Below are positions 24,270 to 35,454 of a stretch of DNA of 64,000 nt, piece after piece (the stretch's first letter is position 1; each line of letters starts with the position of its first letter). This DNA is from Luzula sylvatica (lineage: Eukaryota > Streptophyta > Magnoliopsida > Poales > Juncaceae): positions 32,526,527-32,590,526 of the forward strand of contig OX326959.1 in the NCBI GenBank assembly GCA_946800325.1, read 5' to 3'. The position numbers and the translations under genes were made by a program. The notes under the pieces are model-generated. The model was not told the origin of the DNA, ran no database searches, and worked only from the letters and a program-made list of their open reading frames with translations.

Positions 24270-24878
24270 AAAAAAAGTACTCTTACCCCAATTAGAATTC
24301 CCAACGAATATGACATGACAATCGAGCGCATTCTACGATGCAAAAAAAAAGACTTTCCTATCACATACCTCGGTTTACCATTATCAAAGACCAAACCTAA
24401 GAGAGCCGATTATGCCCCCCTCATAAATAGGGTTAAGGAAAAATTAGCGACTTGGAAAGGAAAGCTACTAACTCTTGGGGGACGATTGACACTAATAAAG
24501 GCAACCCTAAGTGCCCTCCCCATCTATACCATGCAAGTGTTGAAACTACCTAAAGGGATCATTCGAGAAATAGAAAAATATACCAGAGCGTTCTTATGGT
24601 CCGGAAAAGAAAAATTAGAAATGGGAAAGAGCCTAATTAAGTGGCATATCGTATGCCTACCAAAGATATGCGGGGGGTTGGGAATACCAAACTTGCAAAA
24701 CATGAATGAAGCTTTACTACAAAAATTTCTTTGGAAATTAGAAAATGGGGAGAAAAATCTTTGGTCTTACTATGTAAAGCGGATCTATGGGGATGGAAAC
24801 GCAAACATAGTGAATGAAATACCGAATTCTAGACTTTCCCCATTCATGAAGGATTTGAAGTCCATCCTTCCAAGCTAG
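24270..24878 (+). pseudogene. LINE ORF2 C-terminal part of reverse transcriptase
   Basis: The open frame (in phase from about 24276) contains FPITYLGLPLS, then LATWKGKLLTLGGRLTLIKA and GGLGIPNLQNMNEALLQKFLW, diagnostic of the thumb and connection region of plant LINE reverse transcriptases. The catalytic palm with YADD is missing, removed together with the rest of the nested LTR element. A frameshift separates it from the zf-RVT part. Confidence 0.9.
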
Positions 24879-24889
24879 CTTTCACTAAA

Positions 24890-25480
24890 AGGCAACCGAT
24901 TTCGGTGGTGGTAGAATGGAGATGGGAGGAGTCAAACCAATTCCCAACTAAATCGGCGTATCAAAAATTGAACGATCCAGGACTTAGGTCGGAGTGGGAA
25001 AGGCAAACATGGGCAACAAAAGCGCCAATGAAAGTTAGGATTTTCATTTGGTTAGTACTACATAGACCAATGTCAACTATGCAAAGGCACTCAAGAAACC
25101 ACAAAACACTTACTAGTGGAATGCTCGTACACAAAAGCGGTATGGAGACTAGTCCTAAGAATGGCTCAAGAAAGCTATCCAATACCGAATGGGAGTTCCG
25201 TGCTACAAGCATGGAATGAGTCGAGACTAAGGCCACTACCTAAGGATAGAATTACATGGGATACGAGATGGATGTCCATACTATGGCACATATGGAAAGA
25301 AAGAAACGCAAGAATTTTTCGGAACAAGGAATCTACGCCATTAAACATAGCCCTACAAGCGACGGAACAAGCCAAAGCGTGGATAAGAACGGGCAAAGGA
25401 TGATGAGAAGAAAAGAAGACGCTCTCGTTTCACTTCCTTTTTCTCTTTTCAACCTTTTATTTTTTAGCTTAGCTTAGCAC
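24890..25480 (+). pseudogene. LINE ORF2 zf-RVT region, frameshifted
   Basis: Pieces in two frames: VEWRWEESNQFPTKSAYQKL then WATKAPMKVRIFIWLVLHRP at 24905-25090, and LVECSYTKAVWRLVLRMAQ with HIWKERNARIFR at 25110-25400. These match the zinc-binding domain at the end of plant LINE ORF2. The region is inactive because of at least one frameshift. Confidence 0.85.
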
Positions 25481-25593
25481 AACGGATTACTACCAACTAA
25501 ATAGCATTGTAAATATCATTTTTTCATATATATGAAATTTCATTGGACGACGACCTTTGGTCAACCAAGATAAAAAAAAAACAGTCTGATTTT

Positions 25594-26040
25594 AAATTCT
25601 TTTTTTAATTCTTTTTTCCAAACAAGGCATTAATAGCGGCAATTTTTTTTAAATTCTTTTTTTTTTTTCCAATCAAAGAAACACACTTTATACCCTTCTT
25701 AACAGTTTGATTTTGATTAAGAGACGTTGATTTTTTCTGACAGCACTTGAGTACCGAATTATTTCGCACACAGTGAAGAAAAAGGTAAATATTAACTTCC
25801 ATACGGTCGCAAGTGTTTCCAACTATAGTTTTATAAAATAATTGTCAAATCATGATTATTAAACAAACACTATATATTTCTACATATCATATTACTCTAA
25901 CTAGATTTAATCGATTCATTAGGCACATTCTATGCAGTACGCACAATAATTTATATTTTTACATTTTTTCATATAACATCAATTTCAAATTAAAACGTAC
26001 ACCAACAATTTTTAATTTCAAATTTATTATTAAAATAATT
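25594..26040. other. 3' flank of copy C
   Basis: No gene. The stretch from about 25700 to 26040 is a diverged copy of the 3' flank seen after copies B and D (for example CACACAGTGAAGAAAAAGGTAAATA), as expected for duplicated segments. Confidence 0.65.
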
Positions 26041-26424
26041 CTACAAATTCATCAAGAGGGACCTTATAGAATGCACATTATATTGCATTCTACCCTCATT
26101 ATTCACTGGCACTAGAAGATAGATTCTCCTAGGCCTGAGGGAAACGCTAAAGTGAAGGGCATCCATGCAATCCCTCTTTGCAAACTCTAATGCATCCACC
26201 ACCTAATATTTGAAATATAAAAAGCAAGTTAAAAAAATTCATTATATAAACCAATACTTATGGACAAATAATATTTGAAGTATTATAATCATCACCTGAT
26301 ATCCGGGACGTGCGACCATGATGTTGTATACGAGGGCTGGAATTGGCCATTCATACGCAGCACCTCCATCAGTTGGGACTATTTGCGCCATTCTCGGGTG
26401 CACGCAAGAAAGTGCAGATCCCAT
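26041..26424 (-). CDS. PADRE/DUF4228-like 96-aa protein, copy C
   Basis: Exons 26424-26296 (129 nt) and 26202-26041 (162 nt), intron 93 nt, GT-AG, phase 0. It opens MGSALSCVHPRMAQ and exon 2 starts VVDALEFAKRDC, so it belongs to a slightly different subgroup from copies B and D; copy E is its near-identical sister (RSLL here, RFLL in E). The frame is complete, and the conserved TATA box and GA/CT leader lie upstream. Membrane anchoring through the MGxxxSC start is inferred from the motif. Confidence 0.8.
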
Positions 26425-26505
26425 TTTCGAATTTTAATTGATTGCTCGAAATATGAAACGAAGAGAAATCTTAATAAAGATCCAAAACTATTAAGAGAAA
26501 TCTTA

Positions 26506-26507
<2 letters not shown>

Positions 26508-26556
<49 letters not shown>
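26508..26556. repeat. (GA)n tract in the leader of copy C
   Basis: About 24 GA units, CT-rich on the transcribed strand. Confidence 0.92.
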
Positions 26557-26559
<3 letters not shown>

Positions 26560-26566
26560 ATGCTGT

Positions 26567-26580
26567 GCATATATATATAG
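26567..26580 (-). promoter_or_regulatory. TATA box of copy C
   Basis: The same CTATATATATATGC motif and position as in copies B and E. Confidence 0.65.
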
Positions 26581-26910
26581 AGGAGAGGAAGTAGTGTAAG
26601 TGTAAGTATGATTGCTTAGATTCATTCCCTTTGACAAACTACATGCACCTCTTCTATCCAATGGACGCCACCCCTCAACACAAAACATCTCCTCAACCCC
26701 CTACATAATATTAATACATATTTAAGAACTCATCAAACTTTATTAACGTGCAGAAAAAGAAAAATCCAAGGCCGGAGATGAGTTCAGCGAGTCGATTGGC
26801 AAATCAATATGTTCTATATAGAATATGTTTAGCAATGCAAGCGAAAATATTGCAAAACTTGTAAGTTGTTTTCAATTTAAGTCAGAAGATGTAGCAAAAA
26901 AGATAGAGTA

Positions 26911-27069
26911 TTTGAAGAGCTAATGAAATTACCAGGATTAACGTGTCAAGACCGCATGAAATCAGGAGCTCTTATTTTGAAAGATGCAAGAATGACAAAG
27001 TATTTCTTCACACTACCCGATAATGTGAAAGAAGAATACGTACTTTTGGTGCTTGGTGGTTGCAAGTAG
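26911..27069 (+). pseudogene. C-terminal fragment of a MYB/SANT-like protein (tentative)
   Basis: An open run of 52 residues before TAG, beginning FEELMKLPGLTCQDRMKSGA and ending VKEEYVLLVLGGCK. The pattern of a short helix, PGL, then LKDARMTKYFFTLP recalls the C-terminal part of plant MYB/SANT-like (L10-interacting type) proteins. There is no ATG-bearing upstream part, so it is a fragment. It lies in an 0.8-kb insertion that interrupts the duplicated promoter flank after 26750. Confidence 0.4.
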
Positions 27070-27400
27070 TAGTGTTTTGAGTAATCAATTTTATAATAAT
27101 AGGTTGCTTGATTTATGATATTTTGTCGACATTAAATTATTATTTTTATAATTGGAATTATTTTTTTGGATGAATTATTTATTTTATAACATAAATTTAG
27201 TATAAATATGTTAGTTTTGTAAATATAGAATGTTTAAAAAATTTACATTTGAGATTAAATAACATGTTATGAAATAAATAAATGTGCTAAACAAACATAA
27301 TAATAAAGTATGTCAAATAATAGTACGTCTTGACATTGAATTTTTTGACATATTTTATACCAAAACATTCTTCAAAATTCCAACCAAACGTCCCCTAATT

Positions 27401-27510
27401 ACGAAAGTGAACAATAAGTATAAATGCATGGAAACCGATTTGGATGGATTTTACAAACGATTATTGTTTTTGAAAAAGAAGAAATATGTTGACATGAAAT
27501 TGGTTTATAC
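27401..27510 (+). pseudogene. Fragment of DNA polymerase alpha catalytic subunit
   Basis: An open stretch reading TKVNNKYKCMETDLDG then FYKRLLFLKKKKYVDMKL is highly characteristic of the family B polymerase alpha catalytic subunit, the replicative polymerase paired with primase. An AG acceptor-like site precedes it and the match fades after about 36 residues, so it looks like one captured exon. No other polymerase exons are near. It shares the 26.75-27.57 kb insertion with the MYB/SANT-like fragment, which suggests transposon-mediated gene capture. Confidence 0.7.
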
Positions 27511-27569
27511 AATCGATCATACCGGCAGAAATGTAAATGATTCACTTTGTTTTTAACAGTGTGATGTGG

Positions 27570-28064
27570 AGACGTGTAAACATACAACCACAACCCTAAA
27601 TTTAAGGCTGGTTGGCGATGCACAAAGAGGAACAGTTTGCCCTAAAAACATACCCTTCCAATTGATTTTGATTAAGGGGCATTCATTTTTTCTTTTCAAA
27701 CAGCACTTGAGTACCGAATTATTCACACACAGTGAAGAAAAAGGTAAATAGTAAATAAATATGAACTTCAAAAATGTCAGAAGTATTTTTAATTATAGTT
27801 TTTAATTTTTATAAAATAATTCTCAAATCATGGTTAATAAACAGTATATTTTTGTGCATATTACACTAACTAGAAATTAGTTTTATCGAATCATCAGCAC
27901 ACATGCATGCCATGCATAATTATTTATATTTTAATGTTTGTTCACGTAACTTAAAATGCAATCACTCCTAACAAATCCATACAATATAAATATAAATAAA
28001 TATGAATATCGACACCAACAAATTTCTCGTATATATTCTCGTATAAACCCCAAACGCACGCATT
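27570..28064. other. 3' flank of copy D, homologous to the inverted-repeat arms
   Basis: It matches 15815-16246 and, inverted, 12924-13370 (for example ACAACCACAACCCTAAATTT). No gene. Confidence 0.8.
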
Positions 28065-28514
28065 CTACAAATTGGCCAAGAGCGACCTTATTGCATTTAC
28101 ATTGTATATCATTCGGCCCTCGTAATTTACCGGTACCATGAGGTACATCCTTCTGGATTTCAATGAAGTGCTGAAATGGAGAGGACTCATATCATCTCTC
28201 TTGGCAAACTTCAAAGCATCTACAAACTATTATTTGAAATACAGAAACTAAGTTAAAATTGAAACCCTCTCGAATGTAGTAACAAAAATTAAGAGTAACG
28301 AATACTTATAGAAGAATATTATTTGAAGTTCCTACTCTATTTTTCTCTAAAAAAAGAATATTATTTGAAGTATTAAAATCATTACCTGATAACCTGGATG
28401 TGCTACCATCAGGTTGTAAACCATGGATGGAACTGGCCATTCATACGCAGCACCTCCATCAGTCGGCACAATGTACGCCTTTTTTGGGTGGATGCAAGAA
28501 AGCGCAGATCCCAT
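28065..28514 (-). CDS. PADRE/DUF4228-like 96-aa protein, copy D
   Basis: Exons 28514-28386 and 28226-28065 with the family lengths of 129 and 162 nt. The intron is 159 nt, longer because GAATATTATTTGAAG is duplicated within it. The protein is nearly the same as copy B (CIHP for CVHP). It has lost its promoter: homology to copy B stops about 18 nt before the ATG, at 28531, where the 3' flank of copy E begins. Expression would depend on readthrough from copy E or on a new promoter, so it may be silent despite an intact frame. Confidence 0.75.
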
Positions 28515-28576
28515 TTTTGAATTTTAATTGTTATAAAGATACAATTTTTAATTTCAAATTTATTATTAAAATAATT

Positions 28577-28960
28577 CTACAAATTCATCAAGAGGAACCT
28601 TATAGAATGCACATTATATTGCATTCTACCCTCATTATTCACTGGCACTAGAAGATAGATTCTCCTAGGCCTGAGGGAAACGCTAAAGTGAAGGGCATCC
28701 ATGCAATCCCTCTTTGCAAACTCTAATGCATCCACCACCTAATATTTGAAATATAAAAAGCAAGTTAAAAAAAATCATTATATAAACCAATACTTATGGA
28801 CAAATAATATTTGAAGTATTATAATCATCACCTGATATCCGGGACGTGCGACCATGATGTTGTATACGAGGGCTGGAATTGGCCATTCATACGCAGCACC
28901 TCCATCAGTTGGGACTATTTGCGCCATTCTCGGGTGCACGCAAGAAAGTGCAGATCCCAT
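28577..28960 (-). CDS. PADRE/DUF4228-like 96-aa protein, copy E
   Basis: Exons 28960-28832 and 28738-28577, intron 93 nt. It is nearly identical to copy C over at least 28541-29275, including intron, promoter and GA leader, which points to a very recent duplication. A residue difference (RFLL against RSLL) is near the C-terminus. It has its own TATA box. It lies directly upstream of copy D with the same orientation and only about 60 nt between D's ATG and E's stop. Confidence 0.8.
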
Positions 28961-29041
28961 TTTCGAATTTTAATTGATTGCTCGAAATATGAAACGAAGA
29001 GAAATCTTAATAAAGATCCAAAACTATTAAGAGAAATCTTA

Positions 29042-29043
<2 letters not shown>

Positions 29044-29082
<39 letters not shown>
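29044..29082. repeat. (GA)n tract in the leader of copy E
   Basis: About 19 GA units, shorter than the tract of copy C; this is a useful length difference between near-identical paralogues. Confidence 0.92.
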
Positions 29083-29085
<3 letters not shown>

Positions 29086-29092
29086 ATGCTGT

Positions 29093-29106
29093 GCATATAT
29101 ATATAG
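29093..29106 (-). promoter_or_regulatory. TATA box of copy E
   Basis: CTATATATATATGC on the minus strand, identical to that of copies B and C. Confidence 0.65.
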
Positions 29107-31186
29107 AGGAGAGGAAGTAGTGTAAGTGTAAGTATGATTGCTTAGATTCATTCCCTTTGACAAACTACATGCACCTCTTCTATCCAATGGACGCCACCCC
29201 TCAACACAAAACATCTCCTCAACCCCCTACATAATATTAATACATATTTAAGAACTCATCAAACTTTATTAACGTGCATTTTTTATGTTATAACGATACA
29301 TGTATAAAAGCATATTTAGAAATCAAAATTGGCCTATTTATGTCAAATAGTAATTTCTGGTTTATACATACAAATTTTATAATACTTGTATTTTTTGTTA
29401 ATAACTGAGAAAAATAATTCTGGTTCATTATCACGTTGCATATTTCTCAAAACAAAAACATGCTCGCATAATGTAGTTTTTCTTTTTTCTTTATTTTTTA
29501 TTTTCATATTTGGCAAAGAAAGAAAATTACTGTTTAAAGTAGGGCCTTTTTTGGGCTCATTTATTTTGCATTTTCATTCAACCTGATAATAGTCCACCTA
29601 CAAGGTACCAGTATTCAATATTCAGTGATGAATTTCATTAAATTTGTTGAGCCCGAAATATAACCAAATTAAATAATAATAATAATAAAAAATTTGTTAA
29701 AAGGAGATAGTTACGTAAATTTAAAACATTTATCAAATTCATGCAACTTCTATTTCAGAGAAAAGTTTCACAATGATGTAAAATGATTTTTTAAAGGAGC
29801 TTTAAAATGAATTTAACTATGACTATCTGTGTTAAGTTATGTTTAAATTCGTGCTAGCTAGTTATGTGTTAAGTTATGTTTAACTATGACTATCTGTGTT
29901 AAGTTATGTTTAAATTCAATGAGAACTCCAGTTCGAATTTAATTCGTGCTAGCTAGTTATGTTTAAATTATGTTAATAACTTAATGAATGGATATAATTA
30001 CATTTTTTTAATAGGATCGGAAAAGGGAACGAGCATCAAAGCCAAGAAGAATTGGGGATTCAGAGTTTTTCAATTGATGAGAGACCGCGAGACCGTAAAT
30101 ACTAAATAGTGGTGGATACGTAGATTGAAGCAGACGTGAGGTGGAGGGTACCGAAGTAGCCGCGCCGAATGACGTAGATGTAAAATAGACAAATTGACCT
30201 GGTTTCTCGGAATCGGCATGGAGTTGGACATCGAGTGAGGTGTGAGCCTCTATTGGACCGCGACATGTCTTCTCAGATCCTCGACTTTGTTGTTTGTTGG
30301 TCTAACATATAAAGGATGATAAAATGATTTTTGTAAATTTAACTTAGTTGTGAAATTTGAATTTTTATTTGTGGTAGTTGTGAAAGTTGAGTAATACATG
30401 ATAATTATTTTTATTAGTGATAAATACGCAAAGTTGAATTTTAAAAAATCCATGCTCAACTCAGAGAAAGTCAGGTTTCAACTCGACGAAGTTAATTTTA
30501 AAATTAGAGTTTTCAAATATATATATATATTGACCGAAAATAACTCATTTTTCTAATAACTATATATATTAGTGCAATTAAATAATAATCTGTGTTGCGC
30601 GGGAACTTCAAAAATCAACTGTACCGTATCTCCGTATCCGTATCCAATACGAATCGGATATCCTAGTATATGTATATGTGCAACACATATAACAATGTTT
30701 GATGTATAGTTCAATTTTATCGTAAAACACATGACAATAAAAATTATATCATTGCTGGTCACAACATGTATAGTTCAATTTTTTTTCTATACTACGAATA
30801 TAGTAAAATGTATAAATACTAGTGTTTTTAGTTAGACATCATTGTAAAATAGGGTATAACTATGAAGGTGAAAAATGTAGCGCAAAACAACTATCTAAAA
30901 ATTTTGGAGGTTGCTCGCATTTTAGGCGTTACCCATTAAATTATGTGGTCGCTTGTCTAATTTTCTGACCGCGCCTTTTTAAAAAACAAGAAAATGCAAA
31001 AACTACGAGTGTAAGATGTTTAAAAGGTTTTTGATGAAAATCATAGGAAGAAAATGAACAAAATATTCTAGATTTGTTTTACTTTTATTAAATTCTACAA
31101 CTATCATATTTATTCTTAATCATATCAAAATATTATTAATTGCTAAATACATTATTACTATTATTATTATTATTAATTTATAAATG

Positions 31187-31226
<40 letters not shown>

Positions 31227-31380
31227 CTATTAAAAATTCATTCCTCAAATTCTAGTAGAGATTCAGTAATACACAAGATAAGATGAAGAGAAAAAAAAAA
31301 AAAAAAAAAGAGAAAAAATTCATGCTTTAATGCTTTAATTAGTTTGTCATGCATTCTATACTACTAAAATGACTAAACTA
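29107..31380. other. Repeat-rich gap between the gene cluster and MLO
   Basis: 29107-29560 is duplicated promoter flank. 29815-29975 contains two copies each of AACTATGACTATCTGTGTTA and GTGCTAGCTAGTTATGT. 30600-30665 has GTATCCGTATCC-type words that recur near 61260-61335. 31153-31228 is a (TTA)n microsatellite and 31278-31300 an A run. No gene was recognised. Confidence 0.55.
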
Positions 31381-34300
31381 CTACATGTTTTCTTCATTAG
31401 GGGGATCTTTTCTCTTATCCAAGAGACTCTTCACCTCTAACCTAATAGAAGATTCATCATCTGCATCAGGAGGAACTCCATTTCCATTTTCTCTTTTTTC
31501 CGGTACTCCATTTCCGTTCTTTTGAGCAGTTCGTATCTTGACTTTCTGTGCCCACCCCAACAGTCCAACTTGCACATGCTCGTCAAATATTTCTTTCTTG
31601 AAATAGCTTCCCATCTTTTATAATTTATTACACCACAAATGATATTTAATTATTTACGAGTTTGTAGATAGCATCAAAAAATAATTTAAACCATATACAT
31701 ATTACATACCTGAGTCACAATGGCATAGAGAGGAAGAGTGCTGTAGCTACACATCAATTGAATTATAACCCTGCATAATGACAAATTGTATTAGTTAGTT
31801 CTACTGTACCGACTAGAAATATTAAAATATACAGTCAAGTACCCAATAATAAGTCGAGGAATGATGTATCCAACTTGCCCCATAATACACGAATTAAAAC
31901 CATATGTAGTCTGTACAAAAATAAAATATATAAAAAAATAAGTTCTACGCATAATTTGGCAAGTTACATTGAAAGCAATAAAAGAGATTATTTATGTGAA
32001 TTGTTGACGATTGAGCGAAATACCAACCAGGATCCAGAAGAAGAAGGCGAATTCGAAAGCGTTCTGGAAGAGTATGAAGTGGATCAAGTAGAGCACGATG
32101 CGGGGCCGGTGGAACCAGAAGTGCTCGTCAGATGGGTTCACTACAAGATCCCCCTCTATCGCACTGTGCTTCTCCGCCACGTCATGTGCCAGCCGCGCTA
32201 TCACGTGCTCCAACTTCGTCCCAATCGCCACTAACAACTATATGACCAGTTAGTTAGTTAATTAAGTTCGTTGATTGGTATAAAAGAATTTGACTTACTA
32301 TTAGAGGAATGAAAGAGATCCAGCAATACATGTGCCAACCTGCATCAAGATTAGTGCATAAAGTATAATTAAATCAGAATATATATTGTATAACTTGTAA
32401 TGGAGCTTACCATTGACGTTAAGAAGCAAAAATATCACGACAAAAATCCAAAGATACCAGCTGGACCAAAAAAATTAGTATAAGAAGGTAAAAAATATAT
32501 ATATATAAAATAAGGGAAAAATTACCTAATGCCCACAACTTTCTTAAAATCGGCTTCGAGAGCTCTGACCATATACTTGTAGAAATCGAACTTAGGATTC
32601 GATCTACAATGCGTCTATAAGAAAAAATGAAAATGTAAATATTTATGACGGATTTTCAAGTTTCAAGTATATTGCAAAATTAGGTGGCTAAATTAAATTA
32701 AATATTGGTTTTTACAAAAAAAAAAGTGAAAAAACAAACCATGATAAACCCAAGTCGCATTGTGGTGTAGTCTGATTGAGTCACTGATCCATAAAATTGT
32801 TTCGCAAATGAGTGCTGAAAATACAAAAAAGATACAATTTAAAATGAAAGGCTAAAAGAGTAAAAAAGCACAAAAGTTATTATATATAATAGGTGAAAAT
32901 TATGTACCAGCCAGCTTAGTAGAACAGAATCCTTGCCGATACCTTTGAATCGGTCTCTTATGAATTCAAATTGATCCACTTGTCTAACTTTTATTGAACC
33001 TAAAATTATATTATTTTGGGTATTAATAAGTACATAATCTCAACATAAAAATGGATAGTTCATTTATACATAAAATAACATAAATCAACGTAAAATTTAA
33101 AAAAAAGATAATATTTATTTACCAGATCCAACCTCGCCCTTTTGTATAGAATCCTCCCAATATTTCCATTGACGAATCTAAAATTGCAAATAAATTTAAA
33201 CACAATATTATTGTTATTTTGAGCTTTTATAAGGGCTGAGATGTAATTTTGCAAGAAAATTGTTTCTGTTTACGAATTGAATATTATAAACATACCTTTA
33301 TTCCTCCTAAAATCATGGTTAAAGCACTGAAGGTAACATGAGCCATAGCCAATACAAATATGAAAATATGCAAGCGATGTATCGCCTCGAGCGATAATAA
33401 CGGTACTTTTCCCTACAAAATAAATAATCCCCTTAAATCATTTTTATATTGCGAATAATAAGAGCAAATCTAACTTTTAAACTAACAATAAAGAATTTTC
33501 ACTAAAATAATTAGGGTTTTGGAACTTTTGGTTCACTTTTTACACAAAGCAACTAAAGCCCAAAAGAGTTGTTCTGTGCCCCACAAAAGGGACACGCTTA
33601 GTTTGACCTAATCCCACTAAGAAACTCTCTAACACAGAACACAATGTCCCTTAATCTAGCAACCACATTGAATATTTGTACATGTAAAGTCTTCAATTAA
33701 AATTGGGCTAGTTTAAATAAAGACAAAAGGAACAAATTGAATACAATTACGAGACAAACATGTGCTTCCTTTTGTCTTAAAGGACTAACAAAATATTTTA
33801 CTAATAATCCTGAGTAAGTATAGTCCTAAGTTCTAACAAAATAGAATAACAATGAACAAAAATAGTATATATAAGTAACTATATTGTGTTTTTCTCTTTT
33901 TTGAAGTAGGGCCTTTTTTGGCATTATAGGCACATGCATCATTTATTTAAATGGTTCTCATTGTGGATTAGATTCAAATTTCTACATAGACACAAGATAA
34001 GTACCTATCATCCTTAAAACCTGAAGATTCAAAAATAATCACATTTGCAAACATACCCAAATATAATTTAGCAAAACAGTTTCTTATTTTTTCAAAATTT
34101 CGAATTAATAAAAATTAAAAAACTAACCTTTAATTGGCAATGTTGGTAACCAAATTCACCAGATTCAAGAAGTTTCCTACCACCATGAGTAACAACGCCA
34201 ACGAAAAATCGTGAGCTAAAATGTTCTTTTGCGGTGGTATCCTTTTCCAACTCATCGTTGCGCTTACATGGCAGCATATGATTGGCCCATCCCGGTGGTA

Positions 34301-34838
34301 TACAAACTTGTTGTATTACTCCTTGAAATACAGTAAGAAGAAGTGATATGAACCCCAAAACCATCAGCTCTGTCAAAATTAGAAACAGAAACAAAATTCA
34401 GAGGAATGTTAAAAAGAAAGTTTGTATTTTTTTTTTCAATTTTTTGGTTCCAGTGAAAAATTAAGATCATAGTTTGAGCGAAAAAAATATAAATGAACAA
34501 ATAATGGAAGAAATAGTTCAAAAAATCGAGAGAAAGTAGAAAAAACCTTCTTTAATTTTCTGAAGAGCTTCAAAGAGAGGTTTTTGGTTCTTCTTCTTCA
34601 GGATCTAACAAGAACGAACAATGTACAAAATTCTCATCAAAACCATCACAAAATAACTAAAACACAGGAAACCCCACTTAAAAAAATCAACAAAATGAAA
34701 CACCTTTCCGAGTCTATGAAGAAGCCTTTCGACGACAAGAGAAATGAAAACGATCAGAGAACAAACGGCGGCCACGATCCATGTTGGCGTATACTCCAAT
34801 TTCATCTGTTCTTCCATTAAACCCCCTCCCTCCGCCAT
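31381..34838 (-). CDS. MLO: MLO family seven-transmembrane protein
   Basis: Fourteen exons, all GT-AG and phase-consistent: 34838-34704, 34604-34547, 34369-34128, 33412-33296, 33177-33123, 32999-32908, 32814-32740, 32614-32526, 32460-32411, 32339-32299, 32237-32028, 31910-31843, 31770-31710 and 31614-31381; they encode 508 aa. The start is MAEGG, then LEYTPTWIVAAVCSLIVFIS (first membrane helix), the KKKNQKPLFEALQKIKEELM loop, GKVPLLSLEAIHRLHIFIF, MTHCRSNPKFDFYKYMVRAL, SDEHFWFHRPRIVLYLIHF and a C-terminal GWAQKVKIRT calmodulin-binding-type segment. MLO proteins are plasma-membrane, calmodulin-binding proteins affecting powdery mildew susceptibility, root or pollen-tube responses. It resembles the MLO1-like clade rather than a powdery mildew locus, but this is judged by eye. 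The tail after the calmodulin site is short. The frame is intact. Confidence 0.95.
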
Positions 34839-35454
34839 TTTCGCATTCAGATTTTGCTTTCTTCGCTGTAATGGAGTTCAGTTTAGTAGTACAGTACCAT
34901 AGAAAGGTCTAGTGAAAGAGAAAGATTACCCAAATATGTAAACATATATGTACAGACTCGTATTGATATATTATTAACCATGACTCGTTTCATAATAAAA
35001 TACCTAAAATACGCGTTAACTAACTTTTATGAGTTCTTGAATATGTAACAATATATGAAGCGGGTTTTAATTTTGTTTAATACTGGTATTATATGACTTG
35101 TTTTATGTATCGATGTATATATAGTGAAATAGAAGAGCGTCACTGTCTGGGAGACTGAAGAGTCAAGACCCACCAACTTCACAACTGTATATTTATTGGT
35201 ATTGTTCTCTCCGGTTCACCTAAACTGGAGATGTTTTTCACTTGAGACGTGACGTCCACTGACTATGCTAAATGGAGAGGATTTGAATTCAAAGATTATG
35301 GAATAAGTTTCTCTGTTTTTATTAGTATGTTTTTAAAATCGGACCCGGATTGGTATCGGGTCAACAGTTTACTGGTTCGACCATCAATCAACCGATTCAA
35401 CCGCATGTTTTTTAATGTGTGTTCCCTTAAATATGTACCTCAGTAAAACACGTT
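34839..35454. other. MLO 5' flank and spacer
   Basis: This is the leader and putative promoter of MLO (minus strand). The short open frame near 35250-35446 has no recognisable match. No other feature is supported. Confidence 0.45.

Larger units (their letters stand above)
20634..25579 (+). mobile_element. LINE (L1-like) retrotransposon, broken and nested
   Basis: A non-LTR element on the plus strand, flanked by the 14-bp direct repeat AACAGTCTGATTTT (20620-20633 and 25580-25593) and ending in an A run at 25572-25580. It carries ORF1 with zinc knuckles, an APE-type endonuclease, the C-terminal part of the reverse transcriptase and a zf-RVT region. Most of the reverse transcriptase is missing and is replaced by a fragment of an LTR element (22463 to about 24268). 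Stops and frameshifts show it is inactive. Confidence 0.9.

Noticed and set aside
30590..30680. Possible Helitron end (TTGCGCGGGAAC and CCTAGTA)
   Set aside because: The GC-rich word and CTAG are about 60 bp apart, no hairpin is present and no 5' end was found.
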